Source: VRUE01 sp035605155
GTDB lineage: Bacteria; Actinomycetota; Thermoleophilia; Solirubrobacterales; 70-9
Reading direction: 5' to 3'
Length of the DNA: 24,859 nucleotides
Assembly: GCA_035605155.1 (NCBI GenBank)
Contig: DATNHC010000176.1
Span: forward strand, 1 to 24,859
Shown: positions 1 to 8,003 of the stretch, one piece after another
Position numbering within the stretch: position 1 is the first letter of the stretch
Layout of the letters: every line of letters begins with the position of its first letter
Translations under genes and position numbers: made by a program
The notes under the pieces: generated by a model
Told to the model about the DNA's origin: nothing
The model's input: only the letters and a program-made list of their open reading frames with translations
Database searches by the model: none

Positions 1-615
1 GAAGGCGCGCGGACCGGCCTTCGACTCGGGGGTCGGAAAGGGCGCTTCGTAGGCGGCAATCACCTCGTCGCCGGGATCGTGCTTGCAGCCGCCCCGGACC
101 AGCATCCCGACCGGCACGTCGGCGTTGTCGCGGACGAACTCGCGGAACTGGAGCCAGGTCTCGCTCATCTGCTGATGGCCGGTGAACGGACCGGTCTCCA
201 TGATCACGATGCGTGAGAAGCGCTCGGGGTGCTCGACCGCGAGGCGCAGGCCGATCGGCCCGCCCCAGTCGTGGACGACAGCCGTCGCATCGCGTACGTC
301 GAGCTCGGCAAGCAGCTCCGCCATCAGCTCGACGTGGCGGTCGTAGGTGTACCACTCGAGATCGGTCGGCTTGTCGGAGCGACCGAAGCCCACGTAGTCG
401 GGGGCGATGCAGCGATAGCCGGCGTCGCGTACCGGCGGGATCACCTTGCGCCAGAGGAACGACCAGGTCGGCTCGCCGTGGAAGAAGACCACCGTCGGGC
501 CCTCTCCCTCATCGAGGTAGGCGAGCCGCAGCCCGTCGACCTCGGTGTAGCGTGACTCGAAGGGGAAGTCGGGCAACCCGACCAGGCTCTCCTCTGGTGT
601 GCGGAAAACCTCCAT
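1..615 (-). CDS. Haloalkane dehalogenase-like alpha/beta hydrolase, C-terminus cut by window edge
   Basis: The reading frame is open from 615 to the left edge, giving the first 205 residues of a protein usually about 300 long. It belongs to the alpha/beta-hydrolase fold. FHGEPTWSFLWRKVIPP (residues 45-61) carries the oxyanion-loop HGEPTW signature of class I haloalkane dehalogenases. HDWGGPIGL (115-123) places the nucleophile aspartate at D116, followed by the halide-binding tryptophan W117. The family hydrolyses carbon-halogen bonds in the cytoplasm. Epoxide hydrolases also have a DWGG nucleophile elbow, but they normally show HGFP rather than HGEP. The catalytic His and acid lie beyond the edge, so activity cannot be judged. 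The start at 615 follows a TAGGCT element by 8 bases and has no ribosome binding site, suggesting a leaderless mRNA. Confidence 0.85.
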   Translation of the reverse strand, partial: MEVFRTPEESLVGLPDFPFESRYTEVDGLRLAYLDEGEGPTVVFFHGEPTWSFLWRKVIPPVRDAGYRCIAPDYVGFGRSDKPTDLEWYTYDRHVELMAELLAELDVRDATAVVHDWGGPIGLRLAVEHPERFSRIVIMETGPFTGHQQMSETWLQFREFVRDNADVPVGMLVRGGCKHDPGDEVIAAYEAPFPTPESKAGPRAF

Positions 616-623
616 GGCCGCGC

Positions 624-629
624 AGCCTA
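624..629 (-). promoter_or_regulatory. -10 element (TAGGCT) of the dehalogenase gene
   Basis: On the minus strand TAGGCT lies 8 bases before the ATG at 615. It fits the TANNNT pattern seen before several starts in this window. No convincing -35 box is visible. Confidence 0.35.
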
Positions 630-786
630 TGGCACGGTCTGCTCACAAAGCGCAGAGCACCTCGGCCTAATCCGCCGAAAAGGCGTTCTCACCAGGGAAA
701 ATCAGCGCAGGAACGCCTCGTCCGGCACCGAATCCGCTCCTAGCATCTGACTGGCTCTATCCAAATCGCGTCAGGAAAGGGTTTCT

Positions 787-1170
787 ATGAACGAGGAGAG
801 CACACTCAGCGGTTGGTGGGTGTTTGCCGGCGTGCTGCTGCTGATCGCCGGTGTCCTGAACATCATCTACGGCATCGCCGCAATCGGCGACGCGAAGTTC
901 TTCCTCGGCGAAGCCGAGTTCATGATCAGCGGCCTCCACACCTGGGGCTGGGTCCTCCTGATCATCGGCGTGCTCGAGCTCGTCGCCGCTTTCTCACTCT
1001 TCTCCGGGGGCGAGTTCGGCCGCTGGTTCGGGATCTTCATCGCGTCTCTCAACGCGATGAGCGCGCTGCTCTCGATTCCCGCCTACCCGTTCTGGTCGCT
1101 GGCGATCTTCGCCCTGGCGATCATCATCATCTACAAGCTGGCCGAGGGACCGGAAGGCACGGTCAGCTAG
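787..1170 (+). CDS. Small four-helix membrane protein, DUF7144-like
   Basis: This 127-residue protein is almost entirely hydrophobic, with four predicted transmembrane helices (about 11-33, 53-73, 77-97 and 102-117) and short polar ends. The pattern of a GW.FAG..L...G..N..YG first helix followed by paired helices matches actinobacterial proteins annotated as DUF7144, whose function is unknown. That family assignment is from memory of the pattern. A purine-rich AGGAAAGGG at 772-780 precedes the ATG at ordinary ribosome-binding distance, which fixes the start. The gene is divergent from the dehalogenase and convergent with the RDD gene, whose stop it overlaps by 8 bases. Confidence 0.85.
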   Translation: MNEESTLSGWWVFAGVLLLIAGVLNIIYGIAAIGDAKFFLGEAEFMISGLHTWGWVLLIIGVLELVAAFSLFSGGEFGRWFGIFIASLNAMSALLSIPAYPFWSLAIFALAIIIIYKLAEGPEGTVS

Positions 1171-2245
1171 GCGACGATCCGACGACGCCGCTGGCTCGAA
1201 GGCCCCGGGGATCCGGGGCCTTCGCCGTCTCGGCGGCCACCGCGGCGGCGGCGCCTGCGAGCTCGAGGCGCGACCACGGCGCCGGCGTGCGCTCGTTGCT
1301 CTCGTAGACCACGTCGGCGCGGCTGAGGCGGTCGTTCCAGGCGCGCCGCCGCTCGTCGAAGAAGATGCCGAGGAATCCGAGGCCGAAGGGGATCCAGGCG
1401 AGCGCCATGCCGATCAGCCGCTTGACCGCCCGCCCCAAGGGCAGTCCTCGCCCCTCGACGTCGAGCCTGATGTCGACGAATCGCATGCCGGGGGTCTGAC
1501 CGGCGAGCGACCAGAAGCCAACCAGGTAGAAGGCCCCGAGCGCCAGCCAGGCCGTCGTGCCGAGGGCCAGGGCGAAGCTGGAGACACCATTGCCGTTGCC
1601 GGCGAAAGCCGAGGCGATCAGCGCTGCGATTGCGGCGATCCCGGAGAGGCCGAGGTTGACGATCAACGCGTCGATCCCGAGGGCCAGCCCGCGCGTCGCC
1701 GCTCCGGCCCGGTCGGTCGGCTCCACCCGCCGCTTTCGGAAGAAGACGCGCCGCACAATCCGCTCGAGGACGCTGTCCAGCCGCCGCGTGCCGTTGCCGA
1801 TCGTGTGGCCGACGTCCTCGATCAAGCCGACGCTCTGGGCGCTGATCGCGGCGCGGAGCTCCGGCGCCTCGGCGATCCGCTCGACCAGGTGCTGCGCCTC
1901 ATCGCTGGCCAACAGCCGGCGCCAGACCTCGTCGACAAGCTCGCTATCGAGAGCCTCGACCAGGGCGCGCTTGACCGCGTCGCTCTCCAAGGCGGAGTTC
2001 ATCGCCTCCTCGACGGCGGGTCCGCGCAGCACTCGAGCCAGGGCGCGTTCCACCGCCTCGCTCTCGATCGCAGCGACCATCGCCTCCTCGGCGGCCGCCT
2101 CGACCGCGCGATCGATCCCCGCCGCCTTGCTGACGCTGCGGGCGCTGCGCACACCGGCGCCGAGTAGGCGCACAGAGAGCGGCAACGGCCTGGCGGACGG
2201 CCCGTCGCCGGACGGGCTCGAGCTCAGATCGGGGCCGTCGACCAT
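1163..2245 (-). CDS. RDD-family membrane protein with long helical N-terminus
   Basis: The chosen product is 360 residues. Residues about 183-320 form an RDD domain. It starts with ATRGLALGIDALIV, has transmembrane helices near 186-215 and 225-245, carries the FWSLAGQTPGMRF motif, has a further helix around 285-305, and closes with RRRAWNDRLSRADVVY. RDD domains are membrane modules of poorly defined function, sometimes linked to ion exchange. The first 170 residues are acidic, Ala/Glu-rich helices with a repeated unit (ESEAVERAL at 61-69, ESDAVKRAL at 87-95) that I do not recognise. An upstream in-frame extension would overlap the NUDIX gene. The ATG at 2245 was chosen because TATACT ends 6 bases before it, suggesting a leaderless transcript. 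Confidence 0.85.
   Translation of the reverse strand: MVDGPDLSSSPSGDGPSARPLPLSVRLLGAGVRSARSVSKAAGIDRAVEAAAEEAMVAAIESEAVERALARVLRGPAVEEAMNSALESDAVKRALVEALDSELVDEVWRRLLASDEAQHLVERIAEAPELRAAISAQSVGLIEDVGHTIGNGTRRLDSVLERIVRRVFFRKRRVEPTDRAGAATRGLALGIDALIVNLGLSGIAAIAALIASAFAGNGNGVSSFALALGTTAWLALGAFYLVGFWSLAGQTPGMRFVDIRLDVEGRGLPLGRAVKRLIGMALAWIPFGLGFLGIFFDERRRAWNDRLSRADVVYESNERTPAPWSRLELAGAAAAVAAETAKAPDPRGLRASGVVGSSPS
1197..1224. terminator. Bidirectional hairpin between convergent genes
   Basis: A perfect 12-base inverted repeat, CGAAGGCCCCGG (1197-1208) and CCGGGGCCTTCG (1213-1224), has a 4-base loop. It lies just past the stop of the small membrane protein but inside the last codons of the RDD gene. 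It has no T-run, as is common for actinobacterial terminators. The terminator role is inferred from stem strength and position. Confidence 0.5.
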
Positions 2246-2251
2246 CGCGCG

Positions 2252-2257
2252 AGTATA
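2252..2257 (-). promoter_or_regulatory. -10 element (TATACT) of the RDD gene
   Basis: On the minus strand TATACT, one base from the TATAAT consensus, lies 6 bases before the ATG at 2245. There is no ribosome binding site between them. Transcription would begin at or beside the start codon. The -35 region is weak. Confidence 0.5.
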
Positions 2258-2307
2258 GGTCGGCGTAACGCTCGTCCACGCTGTGGGGAGACAAGGCGTT
2301 GCAACCG

Positions 2308-2784
2308 CTACGCGACGACGTCGAGGAGCCGATCGAGCAACTCGGCCTGGGCGGCATTGATCTTGCGGCGCGCCTGCTCGACGTCGAACCACTCGGCCCG
2401 GTCGACCTCGGGGAACTCGCGCTCGCGGCCCGAGCGGGGCGGCCACTCCATCGTGAAGGTGTTGCTGCGCAGGGTCGCAGGGTCGAAGTCCGCTTCGGCC
2501 GCCCAGCAGTGGACGAGCTTGCCGCCCTTCTGGCGGATCGTGCCGAGCTCGGTCAGGTCGTCCGGCGCGAGCCCGAGCACAGAACCGAGCTCCTCCTCGA
2601 GCTCACGCAGCGCGCAGGCCCGCGGCTCCTCGTCCTCGCCCACTTCGCCCTTCGGAATCGACCAGGCCCCGAGGTCCTTCTTCGTCCAGAAGGGCCCGCC
2701 CGGATGGACCAGCAGCACCTCGATCGCATCGCCGGCCCGACGGTGGAGCAGGATTCCGGCGCTGGTCGCAGCCACCACCGGCAC
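2308..2784 (-). CDS. NUDIX hydrolase
   Basis: This 158-residue protein is a single NUDIX domain. The NUDIX box is complete: G46, x5, E52, x7, then R60-E61-L62, E64-E65 and G67 (REL.EE.G). It supplies the metal-binding glutamates that cleave nucleoside-diphosphate-linked substrates. WTKKDLGAWSIPKGEV just before the box resembles the group of small NUDIX proteins annotated as diadenosine-polyphosphate or (deoxy)nucleotide hydrolases, but the substrate cannot be read from the sequence. The start is GTG at 2784. The FAD oxidoreductase ends 10 bases upstream on the same strand, so the two are probably one operon with this gene second. Confidence 0.9.
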   Translation of the reverse strand: MPVVAATSAGILLHRRAGDAIEVLLVHPGGPFWTKKDLGAWSIPKGEVGEDEEPRACALRELEEELGSVLGLAPDDLTELGTIRQKGGKLVHCWAAEADFDPATLRSNTFTMEWPPRSGREREFPEVDRAEWFDVEQARRKINAAQAELLDRLLDVVA

Positions 2785-2794
2785 GGTAGTCGAA

Positions 2795-3961
2795 CTAAGC
2801 GACCCTTCTCAGCTCGCGCGACGCCGCTCCGCTCGCGGCGAGCGCCAGCTGGCCCGCCTGTACCCCGCTCGCCCAGGCCACCTCTGAGAGCAGGCCGGGC
2901 GCAGCAACCATGTCACCGGCGAGGAAGACGCCGTCCCCCCGCTCGATCGCCGGACGGTCGCGCCAGGACTTGCCGGGGTGATCGAGCGGTCCTGTGCGCC
3001 CCTCCATCACCTGGCGGCGATGCCAGGTTTGGCGCCGGCGCCAATCCGGCAGCGAGCCGTCGAGCAGGCGCTCGAGCCGCAGGCCCGCCTGGTCTGCGCT
3101 CTCGTCGGGACGCACCGGCATCTGGGCCTGCACCAGCTCCTCCCCCTGGGGCGCAAGCGAAGCGTCCGGAGCGCTGAAGCGCTCGATCCAGGCCGCCTCG
3201 TCGAGGTCGGAGACGACGAACGGGTCACCGCGGCGGTGCTCGAGACCGAGGTCGATACAAACCGTGTGCCCGCTGGGCCAGCGCAGCGAGTCGTCGCCGA
3301 GCAGCTCACGGGCCTGGCTCAGCTCGGTGGCGACGATCAGCGGCGACTCAGGCAGCGCGTCGACGCTGCAACCGGTCTCGACCTCGACGCCGAGCCGCCG
3401 TGCCCTCGCCTCGAGCGCCTCGATCAGCGTGCTCCAGCCGCCGATCAGGTAGCGCGCCGTAGGCGGCGGGCTGAGCAGCACCCGCACCGAGTGCTTCCAG
3501 ATGAAGGCCGCGGAGAGCTCTCCGGGGTCATGGTGGAAGGTGTAGACGCCAGCCGCCGCGGAGAGCATCTCCGCGGTGCGCTCGTCGGCATGGCTGGCAA
3601 CCCAGCCGCGGAAATCCTGATCGACCGGCGCCTCCCGCCCGCGCAGGCGAAGCACCGCCGGGATCGTTCCCAACGGCGGCGTGCGGCGCACAGCGCCCTG
3701 CCAGCGGAAGCGGATGCCGGCCAGCGGCGGGCCCGCATAGGGCGGCAACAGCTCGCGCTCGGCGAGCCAGTCCCAGAGCGGCCCGTCCTTGTAGATGACG
3801 TGAGGACCGAGATTGGCCTTGTAGGGGCCGGCCATGCTGCGCGCCCGGCCGCCAAGTGCCTCGTGCGCCTCGAGCAGCCTCACCTGGGCGCCGCCCTCGG
3901 CTGCCGCGATCGCAGCCGTCAACCCAGCCAACCCGCCGCCCACCACCGTTACTCGCCTCAT
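2795..3961 (-). CDS. FAD-dependent oxidoreductase, phytoene desaturase/amine oxidase type
   Basis: This 388-residue protein begins with the dinucleotide-binding fold VTVVGGGLAGLTAA (residues 4-17), followed by LLEAHEALGGRARS, where E31 should bind the FAD ribose and GGRA is the second flavin motif. The C-terminal motif GDGVFLAGDMVAAPGLLSEVA closes the FAD site, and EVAWASGVQAG fits the desaturase/monoamine-oxidase superfamily. It is shorter than carotenoid desaturases (about 500 residues) and its substrate is not evident. GGGGAAG lies just ahead of the ATG as a ribosome binding site. It heads a likely two-gene operon with the NUDIX hydrolase and is divergent from the MocR regulator, which makes it a candidate target of that regulator. 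Confidence 0.85.
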   Translation of the reverse strand: MRRVTVVGGGLAGLTAAIAAAEGGAQVRLLEAHEALGGRARSMAGPYKANLGPHVIYKDGPLWDWLAERELLPPYAGPPLAGIRFRWQGAVRRTPPLGTIPAVLRLRGREAPVDQDFRGWVASHADERTAEMLSAAAGVYTFHHDPGELSAAFIWKHSVRVLLSPPPTARYLIGGWSTLIEALEARARRLGVEVETGCSVDALPESPLIVATELSQARELLGDDSLRWPSGHTVCIDLGLEHRRGDPFVVSDLDEAAWIERFSAPDASLAPQGEELVQAQMPVRPDESADQAGLRLERLLDGSLPDWRRRQTWHRRQVMEGRTGPLDHPGKSWRDRPAIERGDGVFLAGDMVAAPGLLSEVAWASGVQAGQLALAASGAASRELRRVA

Positions 3962-3976
3962 CGATTCTTCCCCTTT

Positions 3977-4030
3977 CCGCTAAAGCCGCGTTCGCACTTT
4001 GTCAGGCTTAGCCCCACAAAAGACGAACGC
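3977..4030. promoter_or_regulatory. Divergent intergenic region with dyad and possible promoter
   Basis: GCGTTCG (3988-3994) is repeated inverted as CGAACGC (4024-4030), with a nested partly complementary pair CTTTGT (3997-4002) and ACAAAAG (4016-4022). On the minus strand CTGACA (4000-4005) and TAGCGG (3977-3982) are 17 bases apart, a possible promoter for the FAD oxidoreductase. The region separates a regulator from a divergent enzyme gene, so it may be an operator. This is inference. Confidence 0.3.
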
Positions 4031-4090
4031 AACGACGATTGGCGCTCTAGCCGCCTCACGCCGCCACCTTAGAGAGCAACTGGTTCGCTA

Positions 4091-4110
4091 TACAGTGCCA
4101 GTAATGGCAC
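4091..4110 (+). promoter_or_regulatory. -10 element and operator-like dyad over the MocR start
   Basis: TACAGT (4091-4096) lies 7 bases before the ATG at 4104, with no ribosome binding site. A perfect inverted repeat, GTGCCA (4095-4100) and TGGCAC (4105-4110), spans the start codon. A protein bound there would block the transcription start, which fits autoregulation by the MocR protein. Confidence 0.45.
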
Positions 4111-5507
4111 GTTTTAAGGGTCCAGTTGCCCCCAGCCTGCTGATCGAGCTCGATCGCGGCGACGGCGTGCCGCTCCACGAGCAGCTCGAGCGCTCGATCC
4201 GCGAGCAGATCCGCGCCGGGCACCTGGCGGCGGACTCGCGACTTCCCTCGACTCGCAGCCTTGCCACCGAGCTCGGAATCTCGCGTGGGGTGGTCAGCGA
4301 GGCCTACGGCCAGCTCGCCGCGGAGGGCTACCTGCGAGCGAGCCAGGGCGCGCCGACGCGGGTCGCCCGCACCGTGCGGGCGCCGGCATCGACCCCCACC
4401 CCATCGCTGCTGCCCAGCTTCACCTACCGTCTCGAGCCGGGGCTCCCGGACCTGGCCGGCTTTCCGCGGGATCGCTGGTTGCGCTCGCTGCGCGCGGCCT
4501 GGCGCCAGGCTCCGCTCGATGCCGTCGACTATCCCGATCCGCGTGGCGTCCCGGCCCTGCGCGAGGCGCTGGCCGAGTACCTAGGCAGGGTGCGCGGCGC
4601 CGCCGCCGACCCCGAGCAGCTGATCCTCTGCACCGGCTTCTCCCAAGCGCTCTCGCTGATCGCCCGTTGGCTGCGCGGACGCGGAGCCGAGCGCCTGGCG
4701 CTCGAGGATCCAGGCTGGCACGCACACCGGCTGATCGCCGAGCAGGCCGGGCTCGAAGTGGCACCGGTGCCGGTCGACGCCGAGGGGCTGCAGGTGGCCG
4801 AGCTCGAGGCAAGCGGAGCGAACGCCGTCGTCGTCACCCCCTCCCACCAGTTCCCCACTGGGCGGGTGCTGAGCAGCGAGCGGCGAGCAGCGCTGATCGA
4901 GTGGGCCGAGCGCGGCGAGCGACTGATCGTCGAGGACGATTACGACGCCGAGCTGCGCTACGACCGTGCCCGGGTCGGCGCTCTGCAGGGCCTCGCCCCG
5001 GAGCGGGTCGCCTACGTCGGCTCGGCCAGCAAGCGCCTGGTTCCGGGCATGCGCCTCGGCTGGATGCTGACCCCCTCCTGGCTGGGCTGGCCGCTGATCT
5101 CCGAGAAGGCGATCGAGGACCGCGGCTCGGAGGTGATCGGCCAGCTCGCCCTGCAGGACTTCATCGTCCGTGGCGAGCTCGACCGCCACCTGCGGCGCAT
5201 GCGCGGTCGCTACCAGCGACGCCGCGAGGCGCTGCTCGACTCGCTCGCGCGCCACCTTCCCGAGGCACGCGTCGATGCGGCAGCCGCCGGGCTCTTCGAG
5301 CTGGCGCTGTTGCCGGAAAAAACCGACGAGGCGGCGCTGATCGCCGCGGCGGCCGAGCGCGGCATCGGCCTCGAGGGGCTCGCCCTGCACCGCTTCCGCC
5401 CCGGCGGGTCACCGGGTCTCCTGCTCGGCTTCGCCGGCATGCCGGAGCCGGCAATCGAGCAGAGCGTGCGCGGCATCGCCGCGGCGTTGGCGGAAGTCGA
5501 AAGCTAA
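4104..5507 (+). CDS. MocR-type regulator: GntR winged helix fused to aminotransferase-like domain
   Basis: This 467-residue protein has the two-domain MocR (GabR/PdxR-like) layout. A GntR-type winged helix occupies residues 15-85 (PLHEQLERSIREQIRAG...LPSTRSLATELGISRGVVSEAY). It is joined by a linker to a fold-type I aminotransferase domain (about 105-460). In that domain EDDYDAE (277-283) supplies the Asp/Tyr pair that holds the PLP ring, and SASKRLVPGMRLGW places the PLP-binding lysine at K310. Such proteins are usually PLP-sensing transcription factors rather than enzymes. The reading frame extends upstream to 3999, but the ATG at 4104 starts the conserved domain and lies 7 bases after a -10 element. 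It is divergent from the FAD/NUDIX pair, and its stop overlaps the amidase stop by 4 bases. Confidence 0.92.
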   Translation: MARFKGPVAPSLLIELDRGDGVPLHEQLERSIREQIRAGHLAADSRLPSTRSLATELGISRGVVSEAYGQLAAEGYLRASQGAPTRVARTVRAPASTPTPSLLPSFTYRLEPGLPDLAGFPRDRWLRSLRAAWRQAPLDAVDYPDPRGVPALREALAEYLGRVRGAAADPEQLILCTGFSQALSLIARWLRGRGAERLALEDPGWHAHRLIAEQAGLEVAPVPVDAEGLQVAELEASGANAVVVTPSHQFPTGRVLSSERRAALIEWAERGERLIVEDDYDAELRYDRARVGALQGLAPERVAYVGSASKRLVPGMRLGWMLTPSWLGWPLISEKAIEDRGSEVIGQLALQDFIVRGELDRHLRRMRGRYQRRREALLDSLARHLPEARVDAAAAGLFELALLPEKTDEAALIAAAAERGIGLEGLALHRFRPGGSPGLLLGFAGMPEPAIEQSVRGIAAALAEVES

Positions 5508-6919
5508 GCGGCGACTGCGGCCGTGCGGTCCGCCCAGGGCCGCGCCGCTTCGAGCTGGGCGCCGATTTGCACCAGGATCGCCTCGCCGAACGGTCCGCCT
5601 GTAAGCATCGCTCCGACCGGCAGGCCCTCGGCGGTGCGATGCAGCGGCAGCGAGATCGCCGGCTGGCCGGTGACGTTGCCGAAGGCGGTGAATGAGACCG
5701 AGCTGACCGTGTCCGGCACTGCCTGGTCGGGGGTGGCGTGCTGGGCGGCGAGAACCTGTCCGGCCGGCGGCGGCAGGATCGCCGAGGTCGGCGTCAGCAG
5801 CAGGTCGAAGTCGCGACCCCAGCGGGCAACCTCGCGACGCGAGAGCCGCTCCAGCGCCTGGGTGGCGACGACGAAGTCATAGGCGCTGTGGCCCTTGGTC
5901 GCGACCTCGTATGCGTGGCGATTGTGCGGCTCGGTCTTCGCCCACTCGACGCCGTCGTAGTCGGCCAGGCCACCGCTGGTCATCACCAGGAAGGGCGGGA
6001 CGAGCTCCTCGGAGATCGTCGGCACCTCGACCTCCTCCACCGAGTGACCGAGTTCCTCGAGCAGCGCCGCCGCCTCGCGCGCCGCCTCGACGCAGGCCGG
6101 GTCGGTGGGGATGCCGAGCGGCGCCTCGGCCATCAGGCCGATGCGCAGGCTCTCGACCGGGGCGGCGACCTCCTCCGCAAAGGGTCGCTCGGGGGCCGGC
6201 GCGTTGTACCAGGCAAGCGGATCGGGTCCGGCGATCGCGTCGAGCGTCGTCGCCGCATCGGCAACCGTGCGGGTAACGGCGCCCTCGACTACGGCGCCAA
6301 GCCAGCTCTGGGCGAGCCGCGGCACGCGTCCGCGGCTCGGCTTGAGGCCGACCAGGCCGCAGTAGGCGGCCGGTATGCGGATCGACCCGCCGCCGTCGTT
6401 GGCATGGGCAATCGGGAACATGCCGCCGGCGACCGCGGCTGAGGCGCCGCCGGAAGAGCCACCGGAGGAGCGACTCGTATCCCAGGGGTTGCGGGTCAGG
6501 CCGTAGCGGGTGTTCTCGGCCACGGTCAGGGGGCCGAACTCAGGAGTGTTGGTGCGCCCGCAGAGCACGAAGCCTGCCCGCTGGAACGCTTCCACCACCA
6601 GCTCGCTCTCAGCGCTCGGCTCGTCCGAAGCGCCGTTCGACCCGTAGGTGACCGGCCAGCCGGCGACCGGCGTCAGGTCCTTGATCGGGATCGGCACGCC
6701 GAGAAAGGGCGCCTCCTCGCCCGCCGCAATCCGCGCGTCTGCCTCCCGCGCCACCGCCCGCGCCCCCTCGTCGTCACGCCAGACGATCGCGTTCAGCTGC
6801 GGGTTGCGCTCGTCAACCGCGGCCAAGCAGGCATCGAGCAGCTCGACCGCCGACAGCTCCCCCGCCCGCAGCGCGGCGGCAAGGTCGAGTGCTGAAGAGG
6901 CCGGCCCCAGATCTCCCAC
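5504..6919 (-). CDS. Amidase-signature family hydrolase
   Basis: The 471-residue product (GTG start) contains the full amidase signature. The catalytic lysine K80 is in PIPIKDL. The Gly/Ser-rich stretch SSGGSSGGASAAVAGG holds the cis-serine S155. The nucleophile S179 is in GGGSIRIPA. The K-S-S spacing of 75 and 24 residues equals that of known family members. The enzymes hydrolyse carboxylic amides in the cytoplasm, and the substrate cannot be told from sequence. It is not likely to be the GatA subunit, since no gatB or gatC lies nearby. An upstream extension to 7063 would overlap the divergent RTX gene. GTG at 6919 was preferred because TACGAT precedes it by 7 bases. It converges on the MocR gene. 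Confidence 0.88.
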   Translation of the reverse strand: MGDLGPASSALDLAAALRAGELSAVELLDACLAAVDERNPQLNAIVWRDDEGARAVAREADARIAAGEEAPFLGVPIPIKDLTPVAGWPVTYGSNGASDEPSAESELVVEAFQRAGFVLCGRTNTPEFGPLTVAENTRYGLTRNPWDTSRSSGGSSGGASAAVAGGMFPIAHANDGGGSIRIPAAYCGLVGLKPSRGRVPRLAQSWLGAVVEGAVTRTVADAATTLDAIAGPDPLAWYNAPAPERPFAEEVAAPVESLRIGLMAEAPLGIPTDPACVEAAREAAALLEELGHSVEEVEVPTISEELVPPFLVMTSGGLADYDGVEWAKTEPHNRHAYEVATKGHSAYDFVVATQALERLSRREVARWGRDFDLLLTPTSAILPPPAGQVLAAQHATPDQAVPDTVSSVSFTAFGNVTGQPAISLPLHRTAEGLPVGAMLTGGPFGEAILVQIGAQLEAARPWADRTAAVAA

Positions 6920-6926
6920 GGCGGGG

Positions 6927-6932
6927 ATCGTA
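6927..6932 (-). promoter_or_regulatory. -10 element (TACGAT) of the amidase gene
   Basis: On the minus strand TACGAT lies 7 bases before the GTG at 6919, with no ribosome binding site between. It supports the short start over the longer frame and a leaderless mRNA. Confidence 0.4.
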
Positions 6933-6964
6933 GTTGCTTGCCTCACAGCGGGGCCGCGGCGCGA

Positions 6965-6970
6965 TACCTT
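6965..6970 (+). promoter_or_regulatory. -10 element (TACCTT) of the RTX-repeat gene
   Basis: TACCTT ends 7 bases before the ATG at 6978, with no ribosome binding site. Together with the amidase element it makes a short divergent promoter region of 58 bases between two apparently leaderless genes. Confidence 0.4.
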
Positions 6971-6977
6971 GCGACCG

Positions 6978-8003
6978 ATGTCAAGCCGCGCACGCAAGAG
7001 AACGACCGCGGCGGCGGCGATCGCAATCGGCGGGCTGTTGCTGCTGCTCGCCGCCCCAGGCATGGGGGAGTCGTCGGTCAGCTGCGCCTACGTCGAGGCG
7101 GGCGCGCCAGGCGCAGCGGGGAACGTGCTCCGGATCGAAGACGGAACCAACACCGTCACCCACATCTACCGCGAAGGCGAGGACATCATCGTCTTCAACA
7201 ACGCCAGCGATCGGGTGCCTTGCACAGGAGACGCGGCGACGATCTTCAACACCGATCGGATCGAGTACGTGAGCACGAACGGCGTGCCGTTCTTCGGCTA
7301 CATCGGCAACGAGGCCCTGACTCCCGGCGCGACGCCCGAGCCGAGCGGCTCGGAGATCGAGATCGTCGTCCAGGAGAGCTTCCCGGCCGAGGTGCTCAAC
7401 GTCGCCGGAACCTCCGGGTCGGAGACGATCGTCGCCGGCCAGCTCGGACGGCGCCGGCTCGGCGTCAATCTCAACGCGCAAGCCGACGGCGCCAAGCAGG
7501 ACGCCGACGTCATCCTCGACGACGTCGATCCCAGCTGGGCCTTCGTCAGGGTGGCTGGCAGGGGAGGCGCCGACCGGCTTAGCGCGCTCGGCGGGCCCGG
7601 CTTCTCCGGCTCGCTCCTCGTCGATCGGCTGCAATTCTCCGGCGGGCCCGGCGACGACTTGCTGGCCGGTGGGCCGGGGAGTGATCTCCTCAGCGGCGGC
7701 GACGGAGACGACGTCATGCGCAGCGGGCGGGGAAGGGATCACATCTCGGTTGGGCCCGGCAGCGACCTGGTGAAAGCCGGGAAGGGAGCCGACAGGGTGG
7801 AAAATCACAGCGACGTCGGCGGGACACCCCCCGACCTCGGGCCAGACAGGGTCTTTACGGGTGCCGGCAACGACTACGTCAACCTCGAACGATCGCCGCG
7901 CGGCAACCTGCTCCGCTGCGGCACTGGCCGCCGTGACTCAGCGGTGGTCAACCTCGACGACCGCGTCGCGGAGTGCGAGCGGGTCGAGGTGACTCGCCGC
8001 TGA
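6978..8003 (+). CDS. Secreted RTX-type calcium-binding repeat protein
   Basis: This 341-residue protein starts with a basic stretch and a hydrophobic core (MSSRARKRTT, then residues 11-27), a signal peptide with likely cleavage near residue 30. After a beta-rich region come degenerate nonapeptide repeats of the GGxGxDxL type at about 222-275 (GGPGDDLLA, GGPGSDLLS, GGDGDDVMR, VGPGSDLVK). These form a calcium-binding beta-roll in RTX proteins. A last half-repeat GAGNDYVNL and the cysteine pair C314/C333 close the protein. Similar short secreted RTX proteins are frequent in Thermoleophilia and have no known enzyme activity. No type I secretion genes lie nearby, and the signal peptide implies Sec export. 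It is divergent from the amidase and followed by a terminator. Confidence 0.85.
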   Translation: MSSRARKRTTAAAAIAIGGLLLLLAAPGMGESSVSCAYVEAGAPGAAGNVLRIEDGTNTVTHIYREGEDIIVFNNASDRVPCTGDAATIFNTDRIEYVSTNGVPFFGYIGNEALTPGATPEPSGSEIEIVVQESFPAEVLNVAGTSGSETIVAGQLGRRRLGVNLNAQADGAKQDADVILDDVDPSWAFVRVAGRGGADRLSALGGPGFSGSLLVDRLQFSGGPGDDLLAGGPGSDLLSGGDGDDVMRSGRGRDHISVGPGSDLVKAGKGADRVENHSDVGGTPPDLGPDRVFTGAGNDYVNLERSPRGNLLRCGTGRRDSAVVNLDDRVAECERVEVTRR

